A stretch of 64,000 nt of DNA from Hybos culiciformis (GCA_964007475.1 OZ023273.1:139473308-139537307); one strand, 5' to 3'. Positions 1-12,513 are shown, counted from the stretch's first letter. Made by a program: numbers and translations. The notes: generated by a model from the letters alone, not told the origin.

Positions 1-2719
1 AAAGTGTAATTTAAGGGTTTGCATGAACTTATCAAACATATGAATTACGCTATCGATGTGCGTCATATTTTTGCGACAATAAAAAAAATAATCAATACTT
101 GATAAACTGTATACTTATAATCAGAATCGACTTTATCACCGGGCACAGAAATCAAATCTCAAATCAAATCAAAATATTTATTTATTAAAAGACTAATCAA
201 AATTTTAACAATTATTGCTTTTGATAAGTAATGGTGCTAATTTAATGCAATAAAAAAAAAATTCAGATTGCTGTAGAAAAATTATTAAAATTTTATTGTA
301 AAAAAATAACAAATTTTTTTTTTTATTATTATATCGTTCTTTTTTTTTTTGCTAAGTTGTTATGTTGATTTTTGTTATTATGGAAATTATTTTTATTTTA
401 ATAGAAAATTTTTATTTTATATTTTTTTTTTTATTAATTTTATAAAACAATTTATGTAAAAATATATTAAATAAGATAAATAGAATAAAATATATTAAAA
501 AGTTATGATATTATTAAATATAAACAGAAAATAAATTTTAAAAAAATTATTAATTGAATACAAAATGAAATAAAGATTGCATTTTTATTTTATATGTACC
601 TTGCGACACTTATAAAAGCTTACGAAAGTTAATTGTTCAAAATAAACTTTATATTATATATTATTTATATAGTTGTCAAAATTCTTAGTTACTTATTGTA
701 TAAGACTACATTAAGGTAGAAATAGTGAAATTTAATCAACAATATTATCCAGGTACTATTTGGATATGATTTTGAAGATTTTTTTGTGACAAAATCATCC
801 ATTTTTGTTTAGCGTACGCCATTCAGTTATTGAAATTTGTTTGTCAAGAACACAAATATTATTACTAAATTTTATTTTTGAAATAAATTTTATTAACTAA
901 TAATTAAAACATATTTTTGATCTACTATTCTATTAAAAAAAAACATCAACATCCTTTACAAAGTCTGCGATATAAATTTAAATCCTACACTGAGACAAAA
1001 GTTGAACCCAAAAAATTATTACCCCATTGTTTTAAATATAATAATTCGAAGTATATTTTTATTGTTAATATTTAGATAAATTATATTTCACCCACTTTTA
1101 ATTTTAACATATTTTCTTCTTGAAATTGGTATTAATAAATCTATGGCGCCAAAAAAAAAATAGAAATATAATTAACATCAAGAGTTCCGGATGTATATAT
1201 ATTAAATTTTTCTAATAAAAATTCAATTTGTATCGACAATATAATCAAAACTAATGCTGATATTTATTCGTTTACATTTTCTAATGATTTGCCAATATTG
1301 ATGGTCAGGAATTGCAAACTTTATTTGGTCACAATTATCCCAAATGTGGTAGGTAAGATGCCTGCCTATTCGTAAGTAGGCACGAAAATTGAGGTTTCGG
1401 TATATTACATTTAATTTTCCGAATCACTTTAATTCAGGAAAAAAATTTGATTAAATTTTAATGAACAGTAATCATTTTGCTAATAATTTTGTATGGCGTT
1501 ACGATTTTCATTCAATATGTTTATTATCAATGAATTCATTTTTGAGCTTCCGCAGATATTTTGTGATGCAATAACTCAGCAGCCACACCCGATATTACTA
1601 TATTTATATTTTTCTTTAATTTTAAAAACTTAATTTTATTCATCAAATTTACATAATGTTATTTTTTTTTTTTTTTGTAGTCTAATTAACATTTAATTAT
1701 TATTTATTTTTGGGTGCGCAATATGCGCCAATTTGAGTTTTGCATATATACCAGGCAAAGAATAAGAAGTAAAATTTTTGTATTTAAAAATCGATTAAAA
1801 TGAAATTTACTTGGAAAATTAATTGAATAAAATATGTTGTTCATTTTAATTGATTTTGTAAATAAATAAAACCAATAATTAAAATAATTATTATTTTTAT
1901 AATTTTAACAAATTATCATCTTTTCATCATCATTTTATTATTGAAAACATCATCTTTAGGCTTAATGTCCATGGGAAATCCTTATTTTGTGTGGTCTTGT
2001 TATTGAATTGAGTTCAAAAATTCTTAATTGATTATTATTAATTTCGTACATTATTAATATATTTTTTATTTACATTATAAAAACATTAAATATCAAATAA
2101 GTTAATCAGAAAAGAGCTCCCGGTTGAGAAAGTAAAAATTAAAAACTTTATTAAGAAAACAAAGTGTTTTTTTTTGTTAATTTTATGAAATTCTGTAGAA
2201 TAAAATATTGCTTATTATTGTGAATCGAATAAATTAAGAATTTCATCTAGAGATTCTAGAGTCTGTAGACAACTTTTAAAAGAACTGATTCTTAAGTATC
2301 TAAATATTCGAAGATGAGTAGATAGTAGTGTTACTTGTTTTGTGAACGAATTTTCTGTTAAACGAACTTCATTTTCACTAGTTTATGTTTTAAGTAATAA
2401 TTATTAAACATAAATACAAAAGTTGACATTATGGGCAATACTAACATAATAATAAATATTTTCAAGATAATCAATCTTTTCTTCAGAACTTTCTTTATAA
2501 AAACAAAAAAAAATTATGGAACAATGCATTAATAAAATGTATAATTATTACTTTTTTTGCTTATAATATGATCATAAATATTTCATATGCGCAGGTTCTT
2601 TACATTGCTTCTCTTATGCGACATACTAAATCTTAAATAGTTCTAACAAAACAAATCAATAAAAAATGTATGTCTTATACTAATCAATAAAAAAACATTG
2701 TGTATAAATCAAAAACAAA
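1..2719. other. Intergenic DNA downstream of the hamlet-like gene
   Basis: AT-rich, poly(A)/poly(T)-rich sequence beyond the predicted 3' end of the minus-strand zinc-finger gene. I see no recognisable gene. The only less AT-rich patch is about 1310-1440. It includes a small hairpin (TGCCTA at 1363-1368 pairing with TAGGCA at 1377-1382) and two donor-like GTAAG motifs on the plus strand (about 1353 and 1372). The open frame through that patch has no recognisable domain. Confidence 0.6.
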
Positions 2720-2969
2720 AATAAGTTCGTAAACTTTATTTATTTCGTATTATATTACATTTTTCAAATACAACATATAATTTTTCCCTATAAAATTCTC
2801 CAGACTGCGGTACATTCTTCAACTGCATATAATTTTCAACAACTTTCTGCACTGAATTAATTCATAAAACCATTTTCTTTTTTATACTGGCCATATAATA
2901 AGTTCAAGAATTTCCAAACTTTACGATGAATTTCATATTTTTTCTTTCTTGAACCCTTTTAAGTAGTCC
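2720..2969 (-). other. Probable terminal 3'UTR exon of the hamlet-like gene
   Basis: On the minus strand a run of T followed by GCAG ends at 2970, a good splice acceptor, so an exon would begin at 2969. The sequence continues without a convincing reading frame to a doubled AATAAA at 2744-2735, with cleavage expected near 2705-2725. A consensus donor (G|GTGAGT, exon end 3145) lies just past the stop codon of the zinc-finger exon, which supports joining 3145 to 2969. If the intron is not spliced, this stretch is still 3'UTR, because no earlier canonical AATAAA was noticed after the stop. The splice is inferred from signals only. Confidence 0.5.
2735..2744 (-). terminator. Polyadenylation signal (two overlapping AATAAA)
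   Basis: Reading the minus strand, AATAAATAAA gives two overlapping canonical hexamers (2744-2739 and 2740-2735). It is the first canonical signal noticed after the stop codon at 3170-3168, about 425 nt downstream on unspliced DNA. A T-rich stretch follows. Confidence 0.6.
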
Positions 2970-3144
2970 CTGCAAAAAAAAGTATTTGATTAAGTTGAGA
3001 AGAAATCTTGTTCGAAATAGATTAAAATTTTTAAAATATTGATATTGAAATCCAAAGTACGAAATGAAGTTGGTAATATCAGAATCAAGATACCCACACT
3101 TCTTTGCGTTCTTTGATAGATGCTGCCAAAAATCTAGAACTCAC
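2970..3144 (-). other. Candidate 175-bp intron within the 3'UTR
   Basis: The donor GTGAGT occupies 3144-3139 and follows TTTG. The acceptor is TTTGCAG, ending at 2970, with a T-tract before it. The donor is only 23 nt after the stop codon, so by the usual 50-nt rule the junction would not be expected to trigger nonsense-mediated decay. Transcript evidence is needed to confirm it. Confidence 0.45.
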
Positions 3145-3167
3145 CAAATAATTAATTTCTTTTGGTT

Positions 3168-3996
3168 TCAAACTAATCCACGTGTTTTTCTCTTCTTGTA
3201 TCCACTAGTTTTCATATTTGCTCTTAAATCAAATGAAGCAGCATCTACATCATGCTTCTTGAAATGTCTTTCAAGATTAGTTTGTTGTCCGAAACATCGA
3301 TCACATAGTGGACATTTGAATGGTCTTTCTTTGTTATGTATGTTTCTAATATGACGTTGCAAATTACTTGAAATGCTGAATGATCGATCACAGTATTTAC
3401 ATTTATATGGCTGTTCTCCGGTATGAGTGCGAATGTGCCTAGTTAGATTTGCAGATCTTGGAAATATCTTGCCACAATATTTACAAGTATGTCTGTGCTT
3501 ATTTTTAACGAAATTCGGGATGTTAACAATTTGCGATTCATTATTTTGCTTAAAGTTTTTAACACTTTTGGGCTTTATATCCTCTAAAATTGTTTGTTGT
3601 TCATGCAAATACATTTCGTAGCTCTCTTTGTCATTGATAATATGTGTGTTATTAGCATTCTCCATATCCACATTTCCGTTCTCGTCCTTTTCACTTAAAC
3701 CTATTTTCAATTTTACAATAGAACCACTATTTCTTTTAATTCTAAGATCCAGAGGTTGATCATCAGTTATTAACATTGTTGATGCATCTGAACAATTGTA
3801 ATTGAATATCAAAGGTGATGTAGACGGTTGGGTCATTGAAAGATCTATTGGTTTTTGAATATCTGTTAGTGATGATGGTGAGCCATAATGAAGTTGGTGG
3901 GGTCTGCTTGAGAGTGCTGAAGTAATAAATTCTAGCTTGGGACTCGTTACCATTTTTCTGGGCGAAGAAGCTTTTTCACGCATTTCTGTTGAATTT
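3168..3996 (-). CDS. ham: Hamlet / MECOM-PRDM16 family transcription factor, last coding exon (partial)
   Basis: This is the C-terminal coding exon of a nuclear PR-domain zinc-finger transcription factor. On the minus strand a T-rich acceptor (TTTTTTCAG) ends at 3997. The exon opens with one base completing a codon (phase 2 intron) and then NSTEM, so the first Met (3983) is internal, not the start. Numbering from that Met gives 271 residues to TGA at 3170-3168. A PIDLS motif (45-49) and a PLDLR motif (77-81) match the two CtBP corepressor sites of EVI1 in position, though the second ends in R rather than S. Three C2H2 fingers follow: C167/C170/H183/H187, C195/C198/H211/H216 and C224/C227/H240/H244, joined by HTGEQPY and HNKERPF linkers. 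Phrases such as [13 protein letters not shown] and [10 protein letters not shown] are diagnostic of the family's second finger cluster. The tail is short and basic (KKRKTR), unlike the long acidic vertebrate tail. In Drosophila, hamlet controls neuronal identity. The PR domain and first finger cluster are not in this exon. Confidence 0.93.
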
Positions 3997-5887
3997 CTGA
4001 AAAAAGAAGAAATTAAATATATTAAAATTTGTTGTGATAAATTTAATTTTGTTTTATCTATTATATATAATTATATAAATACTAATGTAAGAAGTAAGAA
4101 TATTGAATTCATTTTAATTTTGTTTTTTGGAAAATATCAATTTACCCATCTTTTTTATGCTAATTTTATAATTTATATAGATCTTAATAAGTAGCGCACT
4201 TGCGGTTAATGAGGATTGTACTGATAAGAAAAAACAAATTATGAATTCAAGGGTTAATTTAGAGATTATAAAATATGCATTAAAAAACAAAATTGAAAAA
4301 AAAAAATTTATATTCTCAAAATGAAAATTGTAACCAAACATATACTATTGAAACAACTTAATTGTTTAGAAAGTCTGTCGTCGAATCGTTGTTGCAATAG
4401 AAACGGATGGACAAATTATCAAATGACATTTTAATAAATTTTAAAGAGGTATATATTTTATACAAAAAACGATTCAACAATCAAACGTGTTGAAACACTC
4501 ATTATTTTTTTTTTTATTAATTTAATAATATTCATTTGATTATGTCATTTATTTAAGAGATTCAATTAAATATTTCATATATAAATTTGAGTTGCGTAAA
4601 AAAATCTCAAAATGAAAATTTTCTTTAATGATATGAACAATTTACGACAAAATTTCGAAACTAGAGCAAAAAATTTATATTACTTGTGTATTTCTATCAC
4701 AATTTTTTTTTCTTTAAATACAAATAATGCTTATTAAATCTTCTTTGAGGAGACCAGATTTTTAAAATAGAAACCAGTTAATTAAAGTTACATTTGAGCT
4801 AAAGATTAAAAAAAAAAAAAAAAATATATTTTTTATAGAAAAATAATAAATAATAATCATATGGTTAGTTGTAATTAAATTTTAAAAATCAATAAAAAAC
4901 AAAAAAGAAAGAAACCAAAACTAGTCTGATTTTCGATTCAATCAAAAAATTTTGTTATTTTTCAAATTGATTAAAAATGACAATTTCGTTTTATCGAATT
5001 GATTTATAATTTTGCAATTAGCAGATATATTATATATGAACGAATGAACTGAAATTTATAAAAGACGAAATTTAACTCTAGGATTGAACTTTCGAATCAT
5101 TGGAATTTCATAAGCATTAATATGCACAAATAAAAATTATGTAGTTTCTACGCCTTGTCGAAAAAGTCTGTGTTCAGGAAAACTTTATTATTAAACACAA
5201 GAAATAATTGCATTTAATTATAGGTATAAGCAAGATTAATTTAAATTCTGGCTGAACATAAGCTCAAATATAATATAAATTGCTGATATTATCAAGTCAA
5301 CACATAGATTATGGTATTCGCATTTACAAATCGTTATTGAATATTTTCAAAATTATATGTATAAAAACTTCAAGTAAATGAATTATGGTGTTTGTGTCCA
5401 TTTAAATTTTGTAGCAATGAAATTTTTATATTTTTTTTTTTTTGTGAACAAATAAAAAAAACTTGATTTAATTTATCATTATGATATAATGTCCAATATA
5501 AATATTAGATATATAATTTAATTTAGTTAAAAATGTAAAAATGATTTTAATCTTTAGAAAAATTTCAATAATTTTATGGAATAAGAATTGCATTTTCATG
5601 TTAAAGACTAGTCATCCGGTATGCAATTTTAATTCCTATCATAATATCGATCACCTTTTTTTTATTTATTTTTTTTTTTTTAATATTTCAATTATATTTT
5701 TATTATTGTAAATTTATGTGAGAAAATTCCCAAAATATATTTGGAATATTTTTAAAAACAATTATTAATGAGATTAATTTTAATTTAAATATAGGAATAT
5801 AAGAAAACTTCACTTAAATTTAAAATAAAAATGTCATTCAAAAACGAAAAACTTAAGCAAGAAACTTTTAAAAAATTTATAATAATA

Positions 5888-5917
5888 CAGCAGTAGTAGT
5901 AGTAATAGCAGTAGTAC
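5888..5917. repeat. Imperfect CAG/TAG trinucleotide microsatellite
   Basis: About ten trinucleotide units (CAG, TAG and TAA variants) in a row. No reading frame is maintained, so it is a simple repeat. Confidence 0.8.
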
Positions 5918-6317
5918 ATTAAATATTCAGTCATCAACTATTTCTGTAAGCTATTATCTTCAATTAAGTTGAAAAAATAAAAAAAAAGTAATTATAGTTC
6001 ATATTAGATGCAACATTTAAGTTTACGAGCATTGCGGAATTTATTTTTTTTTGAAAATTCCAAAAAAAAAAGACTTGGAAAACCAATTATTGTTTCTAAA
6101 TGATTTATTAGATATATTTGCATTAATATTTAATGAAAAAAAAATTATAATTGATCTAGAAACTTTAATATGTAGAGAGCAAAATAATAATTGGAAAATA
6201 TTATTACAAATTTCAATATGTTAGTTTTTTTTTTAATATATATAAAACAATGTCTATGAAAATGTAACTTACTACATAATAATATCGAATCTTGTACTAT
6301 AAATAATTAACAAAAAA

Positions 6318-6363
6318 ATAATAATAATAATAATAACTATATTATATTATATTAATAATAATA
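6318..6363. repeat. ATA trinucleotide and ATTAT repeat tract
   Basis: A run of ATA units (about 6318-6336) passes into ATTAT-type repeats and a second short AAT run. It is ordinary low-complexity DNA. Confidence 0.75.
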
Positions 6364-7900
6364 GGATTGGTTTTCTGAAAATATAATGTTAAATTGGAAT
6401 TTTTTTTTTTTAATTGTTTGGCACTAAAGTATTTATGTAGTACATTTCAAATTAGAAATAATTAAAAAATATCAATAAGGAAATAGTAAATAAAATAACT
6501 AATACAATATAATCTTCATTACTAATTTTGAAATATTAAATTGAGTAATAAAATTCTTGGTTTCAAATAAATAATTTTCATTAATTTCTTTTTTAAACAA
6601 AATTTTTGTATACTAGACGTACAAATTTTTTTTTTTCTTTTTTTTCGTTTTATAAATATTTTAACCGTGAATTTAATGACCTTATTAACTTCATAAAAGT
6701 ATAATAATTGTTATTGGGCTGACTTCTGCAGAAGAAATCCTTTGTTAATCCCAAAAACCAGAAATATATCCTTCACGGCACAATTAATTTCTGTATTAAA
6801 TCATTAAATTATTTTTATCTTAATTTATAATTACAAATTATTTTCATACATTAATAATGATTTTGTTTTTTAACAGAAGTTAAAATAATGAAAATAATAA
6901 TAATAACACTGAAAATTAAAACCTGATTTTGGCACGCGCTAATTTAATAAATTTATTTAAAAGTCGTTAAATATATAAAAAAAAAAAAAAAAAAACTTAA
7001 TGCAATAAATATCATAATTTTACACTCAATTCTGTTTTTCTTTTTTAAATATCTTATTTTTCCTATTTATTTTTGATTAAAACCATATATGTTCAAAATT
7101 CAATTTGAATTACATTCCCCGTAAAAATAAAAAATAAATATCCCAAATTATGCGCACACCATGTGCTCCTTATGAATAGTTTTTACTTTTTTTTTGATTC
7201 TGACTAATGATTTTATATTATCTGATTTTGGATTGATGAGTAATCATCGTTTTTTCGCTCTTTTAAAAAAAATAATTATAAAAAATCATAATTTTTGGTT
7301 TAAAGAACATAACGAATTGCAAATAAATGCATACGTTGTTTATTTCACACATAGAAAATATCAATAAAAATGTAAAATGAAAGATAAAAATTTAAATTAA
7401 TTATAATATACTTTTATTATAGTTTAAGTTTTTACATAAATTCAATAAAAATTAATACTAGAGCTACCGAAATTATTATCAACCAAGGCTAATTTACTGT
7501 CTGTTTAGAAATGTTAAATTTAATTTAAGCAAACAACAAAATATGATCTAACTCGAGGATTAGATTGAATTCTTTTATTATATTGACCAAGATAGTAAGT
7601 GAATGTATTTGCTAACTTTTATTAATTTATTATTTGCCAATAAATCTATCTATCTCTATTCTCTGTTCTCTACTGGCAGTATTTAAATCTTGTCATTAGA
7701 AAATATATTAAAAAAAAATGTATAACTACTTTTTGACTCAGTATTTTTTATCACTTAAAAAATAAAAATAAGGAAAAAAACTTTTAATACATAAAAATTA
7801 AAACCTAATTAAAAATTTTAGTAAAAATCATGATAGTAAAAAGACATTCACCCAACTATCTTCGTACAAATACAAGCTAGAGTTGCCAAACTTCTAACTT

Positions 7901-7914
7901 CTTACTTACTTACT
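7901..7914. repeat. Short CTTA tetranucleotide repeat
   Basis: Three and a half copies of CTTA. On the minus strand this reads as repeated TAAG and mimics donor sites (GTAAG), which makes nearby splice predictions unreliable. Confidence 0.7.
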
Positions 7915-8782
7915 TGCCAATTACTTACACTAGAGTAAACTTCCAGCCTTAAAATACCAAGAATACTGATTGTTAAATACGAATAAGGAAAACAAACTCT
8001 AATTTTTCCATTAAAATTTAAAAAAAAAACAATAAAGATTAAATTACTTTAACATTTGTTTTAATTAATAATTTATTCCCACTTGTAGAGTTATATGTTT
8101 ACAGTACTCACTTTTCAGTAGCTTTAGTCGTACAAAATTACTAAAATTTAATTTTACGAGTCTAAATAAACAGCTTAAATTATTCCAAATAAAATTTAGT
8201 TAATCCTTTCTCATGCAGTATTTTTGGAATACCTTCATTATTATGTACGAACTTTAAAAAAATTAAATATTTTCAGATCAATATATAATGTAATATGACA
8301 ACATACTATACTTAATAAACATAATATAGTATATGTGTTACCTACTTGAAAGAAAAACTAAATAATTTATGTTGTTATTTTACTCTATAACAATCAATAC
8401 TTAAAAATAATATTAAAAACCATTTTGAAAAGAAAAAAACATTGCTTCTGGAAAATTATGATTTAATAAAAATTAACTACTGTGGAGTTAAAAGATAGTT
8501 TAAAATGTCATTTTTGTCACATTACATTTAATTTATGATCTTTACAAAAAATGAAACTGCTTTAAATATATACAATGTGTGTAAGTTGCAAAAAAAAAAA
8601 ACTTTTATAATTTATGGATGAATGTAATTATTTTTTTTTATTAATGGAATTTTATTAAAAACACTTAGTACAAAAAAAAAACAATAAAAATGAATTAAAC
8701 TATGATATAAGCGTATCTGTAAACAATATTTGATTAGGTTCAATTAAAAGAAATCTTCAATTTAACATTGATTCATTTACAG

Positions 8783-8857
8783 CTAAACGAACTAGTAGAT
8801 TTTGAATTTGAAACGAGACTCCAGTTGATAAAGATGCTTAAAATAAACTCTAGCTAG
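8783..8857 (+). other. Weak candidate: splice-flanked open segment on the plus strand
   Basis: An acceptor-like TTCATTTACAG ends at 8782 and is followed by 24 sense codons and TAG. The translation begins LNELVDFEFETR and is richer in charged residues than most of the surrounding frames. The opposite strand is also open across most of it, and no polyadenylation signal or partner exon is convincing. I do not recognise a domain. Chance is the likelier explanation. Confidence 0.12.
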
Positions 8858-10742
8858 TTGCGGAATGTTAAAATGTTTTTTGTTTTCTTACATCTTTAAT
8901 TAGAACAAGAAATTTTAATTTTGCGGACGTAACTGCGTTTTAGAAAGAAAGAAAAACTTTTTTTATTCCGTATTTCGTACATCTAAAAGATTTTCCATTA
9001 ACATTAAATAAAATTAACATTTTAACTTAGTATCAGGAAAAATAGTTTTTCTTGACAAAAAAAAAGTAATCAAACAAAAAGTTAAGTGGTTTTCTTGTTA
9101 ATTCGGTGAAACATCTATTTTTGTTTTGCATAGTAATAATTTTCTTTGTGCACAATTTTTCGTTTTTTTTTTTAATGTGATTTGACAAATAGCCCTTAGC
9201 AATCTGAAATTTCTTCTATATCAACTATTATTATTGTAATCAACTCTAATGCATTTTTAGGTTGTTTTTTGCTCCAGAAAATAAACCTTTCCAATATTTT
9301 TTTAGGAAAAAAAAACAACATAGGAAAATATTTTTGTTCAAGCTAATGGCATTCTTTTATCTTTATAACTTCAAAAGAGTAAAAAAATTTTTATTCATTC
9401 AAATAAAATGAGAAATTCCTTAATTTACAAAAACAGACTTTTAAAACAAGAAAGTCGAAAATACTAAATTTACATAGCAAATATTTATTAACTAAATTAA
9501 CAAGATTAGGGTATTTAGAATAGTTTCGAAGCGTTTATATTTAAACATTATGTAAATTTAATTTGGTATACGACAATTTGTTTTTATGTCAAATGTTCGA
9601 CTATTTGTGTGGCATTTTATCTCAAAAATATTGTATGTAGAATTTTTGAAGAATATCAAATATTTGTAGCTAGTAATATCCCGAACTCGAAATTTTCGAG
9701 TAAATAGTCATTCATTTCGCTTATACTTCATACCTCTCAATTTGTAAAATAATATGAAATTTTTATGGAGAATTATAATAGCTAATTATATAGATAAAAA
9801 AATAAAACACAAATCGAAACTTAAAGAAATTCAGAATTATCGACTTTTGATAATATGGGCCTAAAATATAATTATTTTAATTTGATTCCCTGTACTCTAA
9901 TTTTTTTATTTCTCGAACTATCCAAATCAAATTTCATAATCTGAAATTTTGTGTCAAACTTAATATACATAAGTTCCGATAAAATAATTTACTTTAAATA
10001 ATTTATAAAAATTTCACACTAGGAAGAATAGCGCATGCATATATAATATAAAATATCTATTGAACAAGAAAATAATACAAATAAAAAACTCGAACATTCC
10101 CTTGGAGGCAAACAAAATTTTTGCTTCTTTGAATTGAAAATGTACATAGTTGATAGAAAAAAAAAATGTTTGACCTATCATTTATGTAAACTGCATAGTC
10201 GAACAACATTGTTTATTTAGTGCATTAACTCAATGGCGCAATTTTCATAAAAATAAAAAAAATAAACATTTAATGTGCAACAGCATCCAGACAAAAAGTG
10301 CAAAATATGTTTGTACATCCTCCTACTCGTTAAGATATTAAGTATTTTTCTTTTTTAATTTTTTATTTTTTTTTGTATAAGATGCTTTTATTTAAGAAAG
10401 TGCTCTAAATAAATATTCCTAATGAATGTTTTAACGAGCAAGAATAACTATTCAAGCGGATTTTCTTGTCATTGTAGAAAACTATAGGTTATTCTTCCGC
10501 AAGTCAATATTTAGTTAAGCAGAAAATTAAAATTAAATGTTTCTTAACATAATAGGGTTTACCATTCGGAATAAACAAATATATTATATAATGCATAGTA
10601 TTATGGTACTTAAAAAAAAATTAAAGAAGAAAAAAAATTAGTCCCTTTTAAGTTAAAATATAGTCTCATTTCTGTTCAGCAAGGATAACATTCTAATATA
10701 TACAAATAAAATTGAATTTTGGTAAAACTAATTTTATTCCAG

Positions 10743-10781
10743 ATTATTATTCCTACCACCGCCGAATTTGATGAACTTAAG
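10743..10781 (+). other. Weak candidate microexon on the plus strand (39 nt)
   Basis: Reading the plus strand, a CTAAT branch-point-like motif about 13 nt upstream and TTTTATTCCAG precede 13 open codons (IIIPTTAEFDELK), followed by AAG|GTAATT. The segment is less AT-rich than its surroundings. It lies on the strand opposite the hamlet-like gene and no partner exon was identified, so it may be fortuitous. Confidence 0.2.
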
Positions 10782-11263
10782 GTAATTACACTTCTGGTAA
10801 CTATTTTCTTTGAATAGTTAAGTATCACTAATCAGAAAATATGAATTAAGAACATTTTCTTTAAAGTTACGAAAATGAATATTAAGAATACGGAATGTCA
10901 AATTTTGAGGTATAAATTTCTCAAATTGGTTACAATATTGTCAAAAATTTAATGGAATTATTAGACTTATGTCAGGTAAAGTAAAGAAAATGAAGTTACA
11001 ATCTGTAAAAAGACAACTATTACGTACAATAGGAATGTTATAGTATAGAAATTTAAATTTCAATAAGAAAATTTGAAACAAATGCTTATATTCTTTTAAG
11101 TTCAGTTTTTAGTTCATTACTAATATTCTTACAATATCTCATATTAAAAAAAAAAAAAAACAAATATCATGAGCAAGAAAGTAAAGCAGGAGGTTTAATC
11201 TTGTATACACGACACGTCTCAAAGTTTATGATTGCGACGAATAATTGACTCTATTATTCCTAT

Positions 11264-11279
11264 GTCGATACTATATATA
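11264..11279. repeat. 16-bp motif GTCGATACTATATATA, first copy
   Basis: An exact second copy lies at 12254-12269, about 1 kb away in the same orientation. Flanking sequences show no clear similarity. It may be a remnant of a dispersed repeat, a duplicated protein-binding site, or coincidence in AT-rich DNA. Confidence 0.45.
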
Positions 11280-11975
11280 TTCCTATGACAAAATTATTAT
11301 TGAATTCCTCCCAAACTCATTATAAGAGCACGCCAAGCCCGAATTGTATCATATTTTTAATTGGTAAAGTTTTTTTACTCACAAATTATTTAATAACTTG
11401 ACAAATATAACTTGACAAATGGAAGTTTCCTACAAATGAACAGCTAGAGAGTTTACTTTGGAAAAAAATTCTAATCTAAACCATTTTTATTTTTTTTTTA
11501 ATTATTTTGTAATTATTTCTTTATTTTGTTCTAAGTTTACAAAAACTATTAACCTAAATTATTTGAAAAATATGCAAAGAATGTTAAAATTATTACAATA
11601 TGTGTAAATGAAAAGCATTATGTGAATTACATAAATTATCGTCAACCAAAAAAACAATAGATAATGTTTAAAAATCAAAGTCAAAAAAAATTTTAACAAT
11701 TAGAAATTTTTTTTTTCCTACCGTAACACAAATTGCTCATTTTAATAAATAATTGTTATACAGCCCTGTAAATGAAATATTTAGGCACACGATATGTGTT
11801 CATTGTGCAATATTATTATTGTTTATTGATTATCTTTCTTGGCAGAGCATTAAATTTTGAACTTAAAAAGAAAAAAAAAAAAAGTTAAACCACTTTGTTC
11901 TGCAATCATTTGTTATTATTTTTATATTCTCATTATAAAAGGCGCGCGCACATTTTGCTTCTGGTTTGACGTTAG

Positions 11976-11992
11976 ATATATATATATATATA
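11976..11992. repeat. TA dinucleotide repeat
   Basis: About eight TA units, directly after a small CpG-containing patch (GGCGCGCGCA at 11941-11950). Confidence 0.75.
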
Positions 11993-12253
11993 GAAAATTG
12001 GAAAATGTGATCATTATGATCTTTTGATTTTCAGGTTTTATTAGTAGCACACATATATTTAACCACGAATTTTTATACACAAAGATAGAAGCAATTTTCA
12101 AAAACAAAAAAAAAAAAGTTCAAAATATTTATTTTCTCGTTTCTATTACTTTAATGTGAAGATTTTAGAAAATTTATGAAATTTAATTTCCAATTTATAA
12201 ACCATTGTTACTTAAAATTCAAGTTTAGCAGATTTGTTTATTTACTAAACAAC

Positions 12254-12269
12254 GTCGATACTATATATA
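12254..12269. repeat. 16-bp motif GTCGATACTATATATA, second copy
   Basis: Exact copy of 11264-11279. It sits 12 bp before the 116-bp tandem duplication that starts at 12282. Confidence 0.45.
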
Positions 12270-12281
12270 AATCTGATGGCT

Positions 12282-12513
12282 AAGTTATTGAGTCAGAAAA
12301 TTTTCTTTAACGGCCAAGGATCGAAATAATTTTCCAAAAAATAATGATCATAAAAATAAGTAATTAGGATAGTTCTCGATTAAAGTAGGTTAAAAAAAAG
12401 TTATTGAGTCAGAAAATTTTCTTTAACGGCCAAGGATCGAAATAATTTTCCAAAAAATAATGATCATAAAAATAAGTAATTAGGATAGTTCTCGATTAAA
12501 GTAGGTTAAAAAA
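12282..12513. repeat. Exact tandem duplication, 2 x 116 bp
   Basis: Copy one is 12282-12397 and copy two is 12398-12513. Each starts AAGTTATTGAGTCAG and ends in a run of A after GTAGGTT. I saw no difference between the copies apart from the length of the A-run, so the duplication is recent, or kept homogeneous, or an assembly artefact. It contains no open frame of note. Confidence 0.9.

Larger units (their letters stand above)
3997..12281. other. AT-rich non-coding DNA, presumably the intron upstream of the zinc-finger exon
   Basis: No recognisable gene. The sequence is dominated by poly(A)/poly(T) tracts and simple AT repeats. Weak items inside are given separately: trinucleotide runs near 5.9 and 6.3 kb, a CTTA run near 7.9 kb, two splice-flanked open segments on the plus strand (8783-8857, 10743-10781) and a 16-bp motif (11264-11279) repeated at 12254-12269. 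Because the next upstream exon of the minus-strand gene must lie to the right, most of this is inferred to be intron. Confidence 0.5.

Noticed and set aside
1187..1375. Plus-strand frame of over 60 codons without an ATG at its start, ending near GTAAGT
   Set aside because: Looks protein-like in part, but about this many stop-free stretches are expected by chance, and a different frame across the same DNA looks equally plausible.
3064..3621. Plus-strand open frames opposite the zinc-finger exon
   Set aside because: They are antisense shadows of the conserved C2H2 exon, with no domain of their own.
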